Of a stretch of DNA of 64,000 nt, positions 1 to 6,731 are shown in pieces; the first letter of the stretch is position 1; every line of letters begins with the position of its first letter. Position numbers and translations under genes: made by a program. Source of the stretch: Brevibacillus fortis (GTDB taxonomy: Bacteria > Bacillota > Bacilli > Brevibacillales > Brevibacillaceae); the NCBI RefSeq assembly GCF_003013395.1, contig NZ_PXZM01000010.1:93515-157514 (forward strand), given 5' to 3'. The notes beneath the pieces were generated by a model. The model was given only the letters and a program-made list of their open reading frames with translations, had not been told where the DNA came from and made no database searches.

Positions 1-392
1 CGTTCCCATTGTGCGAGAGCAGCCACTAATGTAATAAACAGTCGGCCGATTGCCGTAGTCGTATCGTATACCTCGGTGCAGCTTTTAAAGTGTACCGCAT
101 ATCGATCGAACTCCTGCAGGAGCTGATACAGATCAAGAACAGAGCGAGTGAGCCGATCGAGTCGATAGACGAGGACGACATCGATTTCACCCGTTCGGAT
201 ATCCTGCAGGAGCTGACCGAGTGCAGGGCGATTTGTATCTTTGGCACTCACGCCTTCATCTGCGTAGACTGCATGGACTTCCCAGCCTTGGGAGTGAACG
301 TACGAGAGCAGCTTTACCCTTTGAGCGGGGATCGAAAATCCTTCGCGTGCTTGATCCTCCGTACTGACACGAATGTAGACGGCCGTTCGCAT
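1..392 (-). CDS. Large serine recombinase, N-terminal part (runs off window edge)
   Basis: The first 130 residues of a site-specific recombinase of the large serine (resolvase/invertase, CisA/SpoIVCA-like) family, read leftwards and cut by the window edge. The start MRTAVYIRVSTEDQ carries the nucleophile Ser10 in the typical YxRVST context. A YRLDRLTRS stretch about 80 residues in supplies the conserved catalytic arginines, followed by ITLVAALAQWER, typical of the end of the resolvase fold. The ATG at 392 has a GGGAGGTG ribosome binding site about six bases upstream. Such enzymes integrate and excise phages, ICEs or skin-like elements. The zinc-ribbon and coiled-coil DNA-binding domain would lie outside the window, so intactness cannot be judged. 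Confidence 0.88.
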   Translation of the reverse strand, partial: MRTAVYIRVSTEDQAREGFSIPAQRVKLLSYVHSQGWEVHAVYADEGVSAKDTNRPALGQLLQDIRTGEIDVVLVYRLDRLTRSVLDLYQLLQEFDRYAVHFKSCTEVYDTTTAIGRLFITLVAALAQWE

Positions 393-469
393 CGCCCCAC
401 CTCCCTTCTCCTTGGGTTGCTAGAGTGTACAGCAAAAGGGAGGTGCTTATGCCTGTCCGCAAATAAAAA

Positions 470-500
470 ACCCCGCTTATCCGCCCTGGACAAGTGGGGT
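470..500 (-). terminator. Intrinsic terminator of the HxlR gene
   Basis: On the minus strand a 13-bp stem (two G-U pairs, loop of five) is followed by TTTTTTATTT. It lies just after the stop codon of the HxlR regulator. Confidence 0.8.
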
Positions 501-504
501 CATG

Positions 505-825
505 CTACATCCATTTTTGGCCCCATTCGTGAATGGAATCAATGACAGGACGCAGATCTTTTCCTTTTTCGGTCAATTCGTATTCAATGCGAACCGGGAT
601 CTCTGGGTACACTTTGCGCTCCAAAATCTCCAGTTCCTCCAGCTCCTTCAGCCTTTCCGAGAGCATTTTATCACTCATATGCGGAACCATTTCACGGATA
701 TCTTTGAATCGTACAGTCCCACGTAGCAACACATGAATAATCAGGCCGGTCCAGCGTTTTCCAAGGACATTCATTGCACATTCATATTTTGGACACATGT
801 GTTCGCCAGAATAATCTTGACTCAT
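505..825 (-). CDS. HxlR-family winged-helix transcriptional regulator
   Basis: About 106 residues with the HxlR signature: a conserved Cys (MCPKYECAMNVLGKRW), then a winged helix with MVPHMSDKMLSERLKELEE as recognition region and a wing ending in RIEYELTEKG. Family members respond to aldehydes, quinones or redox stress, often through the N-terminal Cys. Start chosen at 825 because AGAGGTGA lies seven bases upstream; an in-frame ATG at 852 has no such site. It stands alone, with its own terminator, between the recombinase and a rightward spore-coat-type gene, so no target is evident. Confidence 0.88.
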   Translation of the reverse strand: MSQDYSGEHMCPKYECAMNVLGKRWTGLIIHVLLRGTVRFKDIREMVPHMSDKMLSERLKELEELEILERKVYPEIPVRIEYELTEKGKDLRPVIDSIHEWGQKWM

Positions 826-1026
826 ATCGGCGTCACCTCTATTTAGCAGCATTATTGTTGCCCTTTATTCTAACAGATTAGCTTGAAAAAAGTAAGTAAC
901 GAAAAGCTGGAATGACACTTCACTAATGGCTGAGAAGTCGAGCCCGTTTTCATGGACAAATGTTTCCCTATAAGGTGTCCACACATACACTAATCGCGAA
1001 AGAAAAGAAGCGAAGAGGGTGTTAGG

Positions 1027-2121
1027 ATGCTCCAAAAACGGGTAATCGGTATTTTAACCTGGCGGGAAGGCGTGCGCTTTGAGGAACCAGATTATTTGCG
1101 AAAGCTGGTTCAAAAAGGGCAAAAGCTAGGCGCAGAAATCTACCTGTTTTCGCATCAGGACGTCAATGTTCCCGCGAAAAAGATTAAGGGCTTCATCCCC
1201 AACCCGAACGGGGGCTGGGTGAGTAAATCGGTCCCTTGGCCAGAAGTGGTCATCGATCGGTACCGACGCAGGGTAAAGGAGTATATCCGGCTGCGAAATA
1301 GCGATCTGTTTTTCTTTGCAAACAGCCCGTTCAGTAAGAAATGGAGAGTGACGAATCTGCTCGCTTCCGATGAACGCGTCAAACGCTGGATTCCGGAGAC
1401 GCATATCTATGACAAAGGCTTGGTCCGAAACATGCTCGCACGCCATGGGCTCGTCTATGTCAAGCCGGGGAATGGCACAGGGGGAAGAAGCATTCTTAGG
1501 GTAAAGAGCAGCGGCAAGGATTATAGCCTCTCTGGACGTGACAAAAAGCATAACCATCACGTGACTCGGATTGATACGGTGGAAGGCGTTGAAAAATGGG
1601 TCAAAACGTGGGTGGAGGAACAGCGGATTCGTGATGGAAATTTCCTGGTGCAGCAAGGTTTAGACCTGGGGCTGCTGCGCAAGCATGTCGTCGATGTACG
1701 GCTATTGATCCAAAAGGACGAGCGTGGGGAGTGGGCGGTGACAGGCTGCGCAGTACGAATGGGGGAGAACGGCAGTGCTACTTCCAATTTACATGGGGGA
1801 GGAAGAGCGATTCCCTTTGAATGGTTTATGTCCAAGCGGTTTGGAGGGGAGCGGGGAGAGCTAATCAAACAGGAATGCTATCAGCTTGCTTTCGATGTAG
1901 CAAACACGCTCGAGGATTATTTCGGTCGCATGATGGAATTCGGTCTGGACATTGGTGTGGATGTGGACGGACGTGCATGGCTAATTGAAGTGAACCCCAA
2001 GCCGGGGAGAGAGGTTTTTCGCCAGATGGGTAACATGGAGCTGTACAATAAGGCGATAGCTCGTCCCGTTCAATTTGCGCTGTATTTGGCCCGGAACCAG
2101 GCTCGTTTTTTGTCTCTTTGA
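1027..2121 (+). CDS. YheC/YheD-family ATP-grasp endospore coat-associated protein
   Basis: A 364-residue protein of the YheC/YheD family (B. subtilis spore coat-associated proteins). The N-terminal third (GILTWREG start, NPNGGWVSKSVPWPEVVIDR) is the family-specific part. The rest is an ATP-grasp fold: VYVKPGNGTGGRSILRV is the nucleotide-binding glycine loop and WLIEVNPKPGREVF near the C-terminus holds the metal-binding E-x-N. The ATP-grasp fold suggests an ATP-dependent ligase, but the substrate of this family is not established. A purine-rich ribosome binding site (GAAGAGGG) precedes the ATG. Its stop codon abuts the end of the homologous part of a truncated protease on the other strand. Confidence 0.88.
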   Translation: MLQKRVIGILTWREGVRFEEPDYLRKLVQKGQKLGAEIYLFSHQDVNVPAKKIKGFIPNPNGGWVSKSVPWPEVVIDRYRRRVKEYIRLRNSDLFFFANSPFSKKWRVTNLLASDERVKRWIPETHIYDKGLVRNMLARHGLVYVKPGNGTGGRSILRVKSSGKDYSLSGRDKKHNHHVTRIDTVEGVEKWVKTWVEEQRIRDGNFLVQQGLDLGLLRKHVVDVRLLIQKDERGEWAVTGCAVRMGENGSATSNLHGGGRAIPFEWFMSKRFGGERGELIKQECYQLAFDVANTLEDYFGRMMEFGLDIGVDVDGRAWLIEVNPKPGREVFRQMGNMELYNKAIARPVQFALYLARNQARFLSL

Positions 2122-2593
2122 ACACAGATGGAGAACCGACGCTGATGACCCATTCTCCTACTTTTGTATGAGAGGAGTTGCCTAGTGGCAGCGGATATAG
2201 CTTGCAGTCTGCATCAATTTTGATGACGGCGTAATCCCGGACTCGATCGGCTATAATGCGTTTGGCTTCAAACACTCTACCGTTATATAGCTTCACGAAA
2301 ATGTTTTTGGATTTGCCGATGACATGCTCGCTCGTCAAGATATACCCTTTCGGATGAAAAAGAAATCCGGAGCCAAAGCTTCGTTCCGTGGGTGGAGAAT
2401 TATCTTCGTGATCAATGAGGCTGCGAATTAACGAATCCACGTCTTTGGAATGGGGAGCATCCTCGGTAACGATGGAGACTACTCCTTCTTGAACTCGCTC
2501 GACAATGGGAACGAAGAAATTGAATGGGTGCAGACTGCTGCTGCTCACAGGGTACTTTACCCGCGTATATTGGGACCATTTTTTACTTTTCAC
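1865..2593 (-). pseudogene. HtrA/DegP-like trypsin-type serine protease, truncated
   Basis: The first 155 residues match an HtrA-type protease: FGSGFLFHPKGYILTSEHVI contains the catalytic His90, RVRDYAVIKID the probable catalytic Asp120, and VGEWVISVGSP the strand before the oxyanion region. After Pro155 (about position 2128) the similarity stops and the frame runs on antisense inside the YheC/D gene until 1865. The GNSGGP motif with the nucleophile Ser and any PDZ domain are missing, so a working protease is not expected. The breakpoint coincides with the YheC/D stop codon, which suggests a deletion that fused the two convergent genes. No usual N-terminal membrane anchor is obvious. Confidence 0.75.
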
Positions 2594-2721
2594 CGATTTC
2601 TCCCCCTACAGCAGATAGGTATGTATCATCTTATGGGGAGCGGAGAGGGAAGGGACGCCCAATTTCTAGTCGCGTGTACGGATATATCATTAATTTTGAT
2701 TGATATAATAAAGAAATAGCA

Positions 2722-2751
2722 TTGGTATAATTATTTAAATGCCTTTATAAT
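2722..2751 (+). promoter_or_regulatory. Probable sigma-A promoter of the PadR gene
   Basis: TTGGTA (2722-2727), an 18-base spacer and TATAAT (2746-2751), about 90 bases before the PadR start. The -35 box matches consensus at four of six bases. The stretch 2594-2839 otherwise holds no gene. Confidence 0.5.
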
Positions 2752-2839
2752 AACATGTAGTTAAAGAATATTTTGAACATAAAGGCTAAGTCCTAGCCGC
2801 TAGAGAGAGAAAAAGAACGGTAACGGAGGATGCGAAGAG

Positions 2840-3373
2840 ATGGATGTTAAAACGATCATACTGGGTTTCTTGAGCTATGGGGAAATGAGTGGCTACGATA
2901 TTAAGCAAGCGTTTACAAACAGCATTGGGTTTTTTTATGACGCTAGCTTTGGTGCTATTTATCCAGCATTGCGCAAACTGGAAGAAGAAGGCTTCGTGAC
3001 GAAGCAAGAAATCATTCAGTCTGGCAAGCCGAACAAGATTTTGTACCGCATTACAGAAGCCGGAAAACAATCTTTCCGTCAAGAAATCCAGACGCCTATC
3101 TTGCCACCAGTATTGCGTTCAGACATGCTGGTTAAGATTTTCTTCGGCAAGAGCCGCACGATCGACGAACAAAAGGATTTGCTAGAAGGCTGTTTGGATA
3201 CGCAACGTCAATTGCTCCAACAAAGTAAGGACTCTTATAAAAAGCTGGAAGTGAATTTTGACGAATATCAACGTTTTTGCTGGGAGTATACCATTCATCA
3301 TCTGGAGTCAACGATTTCCTTTATGGAACAAAAAATGACTTCCTTGTTGAAGCAACCAGCATATTCCGTTTAA
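2840..3373 (+). CDS. PadR-family transcriptional regulator
   Basis: A 177-residue PadR regulator. The N-terminal winged helix is clear (ILGFLSYGEMSGYDIKQAF, then FGAIYPALRKLEEEGFV and LYRITEAGKQSFRQEI). The C-terminal half is the Vir_C-like helical dimerisation region. PadR proteins typically repress efflux or detoxification genes in response to small aromatic or drug ligands. GGAGGATG lies upstream of the ATG. It is a single-gene unit with its own promoter and a terminator shared with the convergent aminopeptidase, so its target is not visible. Confidence 0.9.
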   Translation: MDVKTIILGFLSYGEMSGYDIKQAFTNSIGFFYDASFGAIYPALRKLEEEGFVTKQEIIQSGKPNKILYRITEAGKQSFRQEIQTPILPPVLRSDMLVKIFFGKSRTIDEQKDLLEGCLDTQRQLLQQSKDSYKKLEVNFDEYQRFCWEYTIHHLESTISFMEQKMTSLLKQPAYSV

Positions 3374-3383
3374 ACGAGATAAA

Positions 3384-3421
3384 GCGAAGGGCTCATGTCT
3401 TATGAACAATGAGCCCTTCGC
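3384..3421. terminator. Bidirectional terminator
   Basis: Perfect 13-bp inverted repeat (GCGAAGGGCTCAT) with a 12-base loop and T-rich flanks on both sides, between the convergent PadR and aminopeptidase genes. Confidence 0.85.
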
Positions 3422-3431
3422 TTATTTTCAT

Positions 3432-4544
3432 TTATTTAAGGTTTTCAGGATTGAGGCATTCGAGCTCAGGTACAACGAAACGTCCGTCTTTGCGGATCAG
3501 GCGATCGTCAAACCAAATTTCACCGCCGCCCCACTCAGGACGTTGAATCATAACCAAGTCCCAGTGCACGGAGGATTTGTTTCCGTTAAACGCTTCATCG
3601 TATGCTTGTCCAGGTGTAAAGTGGAAGCTGCCATCGATTTTTTCGTCGAAGAGGATGTCTTTCATTGGATTTTGGATGTACGGATTCACGCCAATCGCGA
3701 ATTCCCCAACGAATCTGGCACCTTCATCGGTATCAAAGATTTCGTTGATCTTCTCTGTATCGTTTGCGGTTGCTTCGATGATTTTGCCATCCTTGAAGGT
3801 CAGCTTGATATTGTCGTAAGTAAAGCCTTGGTAAGGAGATGGCGTGTTGTACGCGATCGTACCGTTGACGGAATCGCGAACTGGAGCAGTGAATACTTCT
3901 CCATCAGGGATGTTGGCTTCACCTGCACATTTGATTGCCGGAATATCTTTGATGGAGAAGGTCAGATCGGTGCCTGGCCCTACGATACGTACCTTGTCGG
4001 TTTTCTCCATCAGCTCGACCAGGCTGTCCATGGCTTTATCCATTTTGCCGTAATCAAGCGTGCACACTTTGAAATAGAAATCTTCGAAAGCGGCGGTGCT
4101 CATGTTAGCCAACTGAGCCATGGATGCATTTGGATAGCGAAGCACGACCCATTTGGTATGCGGTACGCGAATATCCAACACGGGGCGCGCTAGCAGCTTG
4201 GAGTGCAACTGCATTTTGTCCCCAGGTACATCAGAGAGCTCACTGATGTTGTCGCCGCCACGGATGCCAATGTAACAATCCATTTGCTTCATAAAAGCAA
4301 CATCTGCTTCACGCATGATCCCTAATTGTGTTTCGTTGGCACCCATCAAGAGTTCGCGCTGAACGGATTGGTCGATCAGTTGGACAAACGGATTTCCCCC
4401 AGCTTCGTATACCTTGGCAATTACGGCTTTTGTCAGATCGGTAACGTCGCCAATGGAGTAAATTAAAACGTTTTCACCTGGCTTGACAGTCGTCGAATAA
4501 TTGACGAGGACGTCAGCCAGTTTTTCAATTCGTGGATCTTTCAT
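3432..4544 (-). CDS. M29-family metallo-aminopeptidase
   Basis: A roughly 370-residue aminopeptidase of family M29 (AmpS/PepS/aminopeptidase T type), a cytoplasmic two-metal exopeptidase that trims N-terminal residues from peptides. The N-terminal domain begins MKDPRIEKLADVLVNYST with the family's KPGENVLI. Metal-binding residues are expected in the C-terminal half, where GEFAIGVNP, DEKIDGSFHFTPGQAYDE and SVHWDLVMI match the conserved E, H and D positions. Start placed at 4544 rather than 4574 because the family begins with this MKDPRxxKLA motif; the ribosome binding site (GAGGGAT, about ten bases away) is only moderate. Convergent with the PadR gene. Confidence 0.92.
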   Translation of the reverse strand: MKDPRIEKLADVLVNYSTTVKPGENVLIYSIGDVTDLTKAVIAKVYEAGGNPFVQLIDQSVQRELLMGANETQLGIMREADVAFMKQMDCYIGIRGGDNISELSDVPGDKMQLHSKLLARPVLDIRVPHTKWVVLRYPNASMAQLANMSTAAFEDFYFKVCTLDYGKMDKAMDSLVELMEKTDKVRIVGPGTDLTFSIKDIPAIKCAGEANIPDGEVFTAPVRDSVNGTIAYNTPSPYQGFTYDNIKLTFKDGKIIEATANDTEKINEIFDTDEGARFVGEFAIGVNPYIQNPMKDILFDEKIDGSFHFTPGQAYDEAFNGNKSSVHWDLVMIQRPEWGGGEIWFDDRLIRKDGRFVVPELECLNPENLK

Positions 4545-4713
4545 AGGAAGGGGATCCCTCGCTTTCCATATCATTCTTATTCATTGTACACAACTCAAAC
4601 AGAAAAAAGCTACCCACTGACGAGGGTAGCTTGCGGAGGAAACGCACTTGAAGGATTCGGTACTTCATGTATATGCAACGACCTGCTGAATATGGCTATA
4701 TCTTCGGGGAAGA

Positions 4714-4809
4714 TTAATCGTCGCAGCTGCACCCGATAATAACCAGCAGGATGAAAAGAATCAAAACCAGAGTGAAGCCGTCGAATTCTCCATTAAAGAT
4801 GCCGCTCAT
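4714..4809 (-). CDS. YjcZ-like small spore membrane protein
   Basis: A 31-residue ORF: a short Gly/Phe-rich N-terminus, one hydrophobic segment (FTLVLILFILLVIIG) and the tail CSCDD. This is the layout of the YjcZ/sporulation micropeptide family, tail-anchored spore proteins. A GAGGAGG site lies about nine bases before the ATG. A second ORF of the same design is at 39043-39132. The rest of the 4545-5035 gap holds no gene that I can see. Confidence 0.75.
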   Translation of the reverse strand: MSGIFNGEFDGFTLVLILFILLVIIGCSCDD

Positions 4810-5035
4810 GGAATAAACATCCTCCTCATATGTGTGTTAAGCCTCTTGTGCTTACACCTACAACATATGGGTGATCGCATAGGACCGAACCGGGCATCCG
4901 CCCATTTTTGAGAAAATTGTTTTGGTAATCTATCGTTTTTCATACTCTTGCAGTTATCGATGTTTATTATTCTGAAAAGCAGGAAAAGCTAGAGGATACC
5001 AAAAGACTTTGCAAGTATGAAAGGATGTTTACGAG

Positions 5036-5269
5036 ATGCAAAGATCATTATCGAGTCTGCAGCATGATGTGGTCCAAATTACGATTAATGTTGGAGAAGA
5101 CTTTAAATCCATTGTATGGAAAGCGCAGTACGACATGGACTTCAATACAGAATGTCTGTTTTGTTTTTCCGAGCAAATTACTGGCTACCGTGTAGAAGAT
5201 GAAGACGGAAAAGCGGGGAAAGTCGCTGTTTGTCCGCATTGTGAAAAGGTAAACGCGATCTACGCGTGA
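5036..5269 (+). CDS. Small zinc-ribbon-like protein of unknown function
   Basis: A 77-residue protein I do not recognise. It has two cysteine pairs, CLFC near the middle and CPHC near the C-terminus, spaced like a zinc ribbon, after a beta-rich N-terminus (HDVVQITINVGEDFKSIVWK). A function in nucleic-acid or metal binding would be a guess. A GGATG-type ribosome binding site lies about ten bases before the ATG, and an intrinsic terminator follows directly, so it is monocistronic. Confidence 0.65.
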   Translation: MQRSLSSLQHDVVQITINVGEDFKSIVWKAQYDMDFNTECLFCFSEQITGYRVEDEDGKAGKVAVCPHCEKVNAIYA

Positions 5270-5291
5270 GATTGAAGTTGGATCGCAAAGG

Positions 5292-5330
5292 AAAGACGAT
5301 GCTTGCAAAAAGCATCGTCTTTTTTAGTAA
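5292..5330 (+). terminator. Intrinsic terminator
   Basis: AAAGACGATGCTT pairs with its complement around a short loop and is followed by T6, just after the zinc-ribbon-like gene. Confidence 0.85.
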
Positions 5331-5387
5331 ATAAATTTTTCAGTTGTTGCAAGTTTTAGAAGGTACCGATGAACACACAAAGCTGGT

Positions 5388-5594
5388 GAAGAAAAAGCAC
5401 AGGGCTCGCAGACCTTGACAACGCCTACCCAGTCGGAACTTCCAAAAGGGGACCACGCTTGTCGAACACTTCTTCCCTGAGAACCTTCCGCCCGTAGGGT
5501 GGCTTTGGCTCGACGGTCCCCTTTTGGAAGTGGAGACGGCCAGTGAATCCCCGGGCTGGCGTGTCAGAGTCGAAGAGAACTGTGCTTTTTCTTC
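5388..5594 (+). ncRNA. Candidate structured RNA of 6S (SsrS) architecture
   Basis: A 207-nt element with nested long-range pairing. Ends pair perfectly over 15 bp (5388-5402 with 5580-5594). A second block follows (5416-5425 with 5558-5566, one bulge). A 17-bp perfect stem (5438-5454 with 5515-5531) continues into GTCGA/TCGAC (5461-5465 with 5510-5514). Between the lower and upper stems is an asymmetric bubble whose 3' side can form its own small hairpin (GCCAG/CTGGC). A long closing stem, a central bubble starting about 38 nt in and a long apical stem is the layout of 6S RNA, which binds sigma-A RNA polymerase. No convincing promoter or primary-sequence match was found, the near-symmetry leaves the strand uncertain, and a MITE-like inverted-repeat element is the main alternative. 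Confidence 0.4.
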
Positions 5595-5745
5595 TCCTCC
5601 ACAATGTTGACTCCAACCACTTCTCTGAAGGCCTTTCTTAGTCTATTTCTGACACTATACCCACCAAGTACCACCTGTCCTCAAGCAGGATTGAAAGGAG
5701 GATTCTCGAATAGTATGAGAGTCATACATAAGTAGATAGGTAGGG

Positions 5746-6153
5746 GTGAACACCGTGCAAAAGAAATGCAGCCGCTGCGGGAACGAAATGGAGATCGAGC
5801 TGCGCAACGTCGTGTACCGGAAACGGGTTAAAATTATGAATGTACCTGTACACGTCTGCGTGGACGAAGACTGTGACCATTCCCAAGTGGTAGAAGTGAT
5901 TAAGGATGATTTGAAGTCACTCATGGAGGAACTGGGCCAACATCCGCAGCGACAGGCAGTCGAATTCGAAGAAATGTCAGAGTTATCCAACTTATTGGTA
6001 TTGATTGCTAATGAGAAGGTGAATTCGACCGTAAGAGAATTACTTGGTGAAAAAGTCAACGAGCTATTGGATCTGTTTTTGTTGGCGCAGTCCCTTGGCG
6101 ATGAAAAATGGATGCTGGAGCTGCGCGAGCGTCTAACGAAAATTATGGTGTAA
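5746..6153 (+). CDS. YgiT-type zinc-finger-like small protein
   Basis: A 135-residue protein with an N-terminal Cys4 site (CSRCG, then CVDEDC about 27 residues later), as in YgiT/MqsA-type zinc-finger domains, followed by an acidic helical C-terminus (EEMSELSNLLVLIANEKVN...). No HTH of the MqsA antitoxin kind and no toxin partner are visible, so an antitoxin role is not supported. The start is ambiguous: GTG at 5746 or GTG at 5755; AGGGGTG is better placed for 5755. It follows the structured element and ends in its own terminator. Confidence 0.75.
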   Translation: MNTVQKKCSRCGNEMEIELRNVVYRKRVKIMNVPVHVCVDEDCDHSQVVEVIKDDLKSLMEELGQHPQRQAVEFEEMSELSNLLVLIANEKVNSTVRELLGEKVNELLDLFLLAQSLGDEKWMLELRERLTKIMV

Positions 6154-6158
6154 GGATA

Positions 6159-6192
6159 AAGAGATGCCTGGCAGATAGGTATCTCTTTTTTC
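6159..6192 (+). terminator. Intrinsic terminator
   Basis: Ten-bp stem (AGAGATGCCT, one G-U pair) with a six-base loop followed by T6. Confidence 0.85.
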
Positions 6193-6276
6193 ATTTCTCC
6201 GCTGCACCGCAAATGTAGACTTTGCTGCTTGGACTTATGTATACTGATAGGCACATAAGATAAGGAGAGATGAATC

Positions 6277-6603
6277 ATGTCACAAAAACAGCTTCACTCC
6301 ATAGAAGAACTGGATGAGTTCGTAGCGAAAAATGGGAAAAAGCTATTGTTTAAGCATAGCACGATCTGCCCAATCAGTACCACTGCCTATGAAGAGTTTC
6401 AGGCGTATTTGCTGGACAATCAAGTGGAATCTGCGGTCATTCTGGTACGGGAGGATCGTCCTGTCTCCAATGCGGTAGCGGAGCGTTTTTCCATCAAGCA
6501 CGAATCCCCGCAAATCTTTTTGCTGGAAGACGGCGAAGTAAAATGGCACACGTCTCACTGGAAAATTACAAAGGACGCGATTGGCCAGGCGCTCAACGTG
6601 TAA
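6277..6603 (+). CDS. ytxJ: YtxJ-type bacillithiol-system redox protein
   Basis: A 108-residue thioredoxin-fold protein of the YtxJ family, linked to bacillithiol redox chemistry in Firmicutes. The motif STICPIST holds a single active-site Cys (monothiol type) after the first beta strand (KKLLFKHS). SPQIFLLEDGEVKWHTSHW carries the cis-Pro loop and the last strands. It is cytoplasmic. A purine-rich site (AAGGAGAG) precedes the ATG. In Bacillus ytxJ sits beside aroA-ccpA; here only the leftward FtsA-like gene lies between them, so the neighbourhood is conserved. Confidence 0.9.
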   Translation: MSQKQLHSIEELDEFVAKNGKKLLFKHSTICPISTTAYEEFQAYLLDNQVESAVILVREDRPVSNAVAERFSIKHESPQIFLLEDGEVKWHTSHWKITKDAIGQALNV

Positions 6604-6619
6604 CCATTTCATACAGAAA

Positions 6620-6655
6620 AGAGCTGTTGACGATTAACGTCGACAGCTCTTGTTT
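6620..6655 (+). terminator. Intrinsic terminator after ytxJ
   Basis: Twelve-bp stem (one G-U pair) with an ATTAA loop followed by TTGTTTT. Confidence 0.75.
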
Positions 6656-6656
6656 T

Positions 6657-6708
6657 ATGCAAAAAGCCGGCACATCCGATAAGCGAGGTGAAAACCGGCT
6701 TTTTGCAT
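6657..6708. terminator. Long inverted repeat, probable bidirectional terminator
   Basis: Perfect 14-bp inverted repeat (ATGCAAAAAGCCGG) with a 24-base loop between the convergent ytxJ and FtsA-like genes. The stem itself contains the A5/T5 runs. Confidence 0.6.
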
Positions 6709-6731
6709 GGAGAACAAGAGTACTGGAGAAT

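Noticed and set aside
3402..4193. A 263-residue plus-strand reading frame
   Set aside because: It is antisense to the well-supported M29 aminopeptidase and shows no domain or ribosome binding site.
5425..5616. A 63-residue minus-strand ORF across the structured element
   Set aside because: It arises from the inverted repeats and has no ribosome binding site or protein-like composition.
5746..6153. MqsA-like antitoxin
   Set aside because: Only the Cys4 zinc-finger part is similar; no HTH and no toxin gene adjacent.
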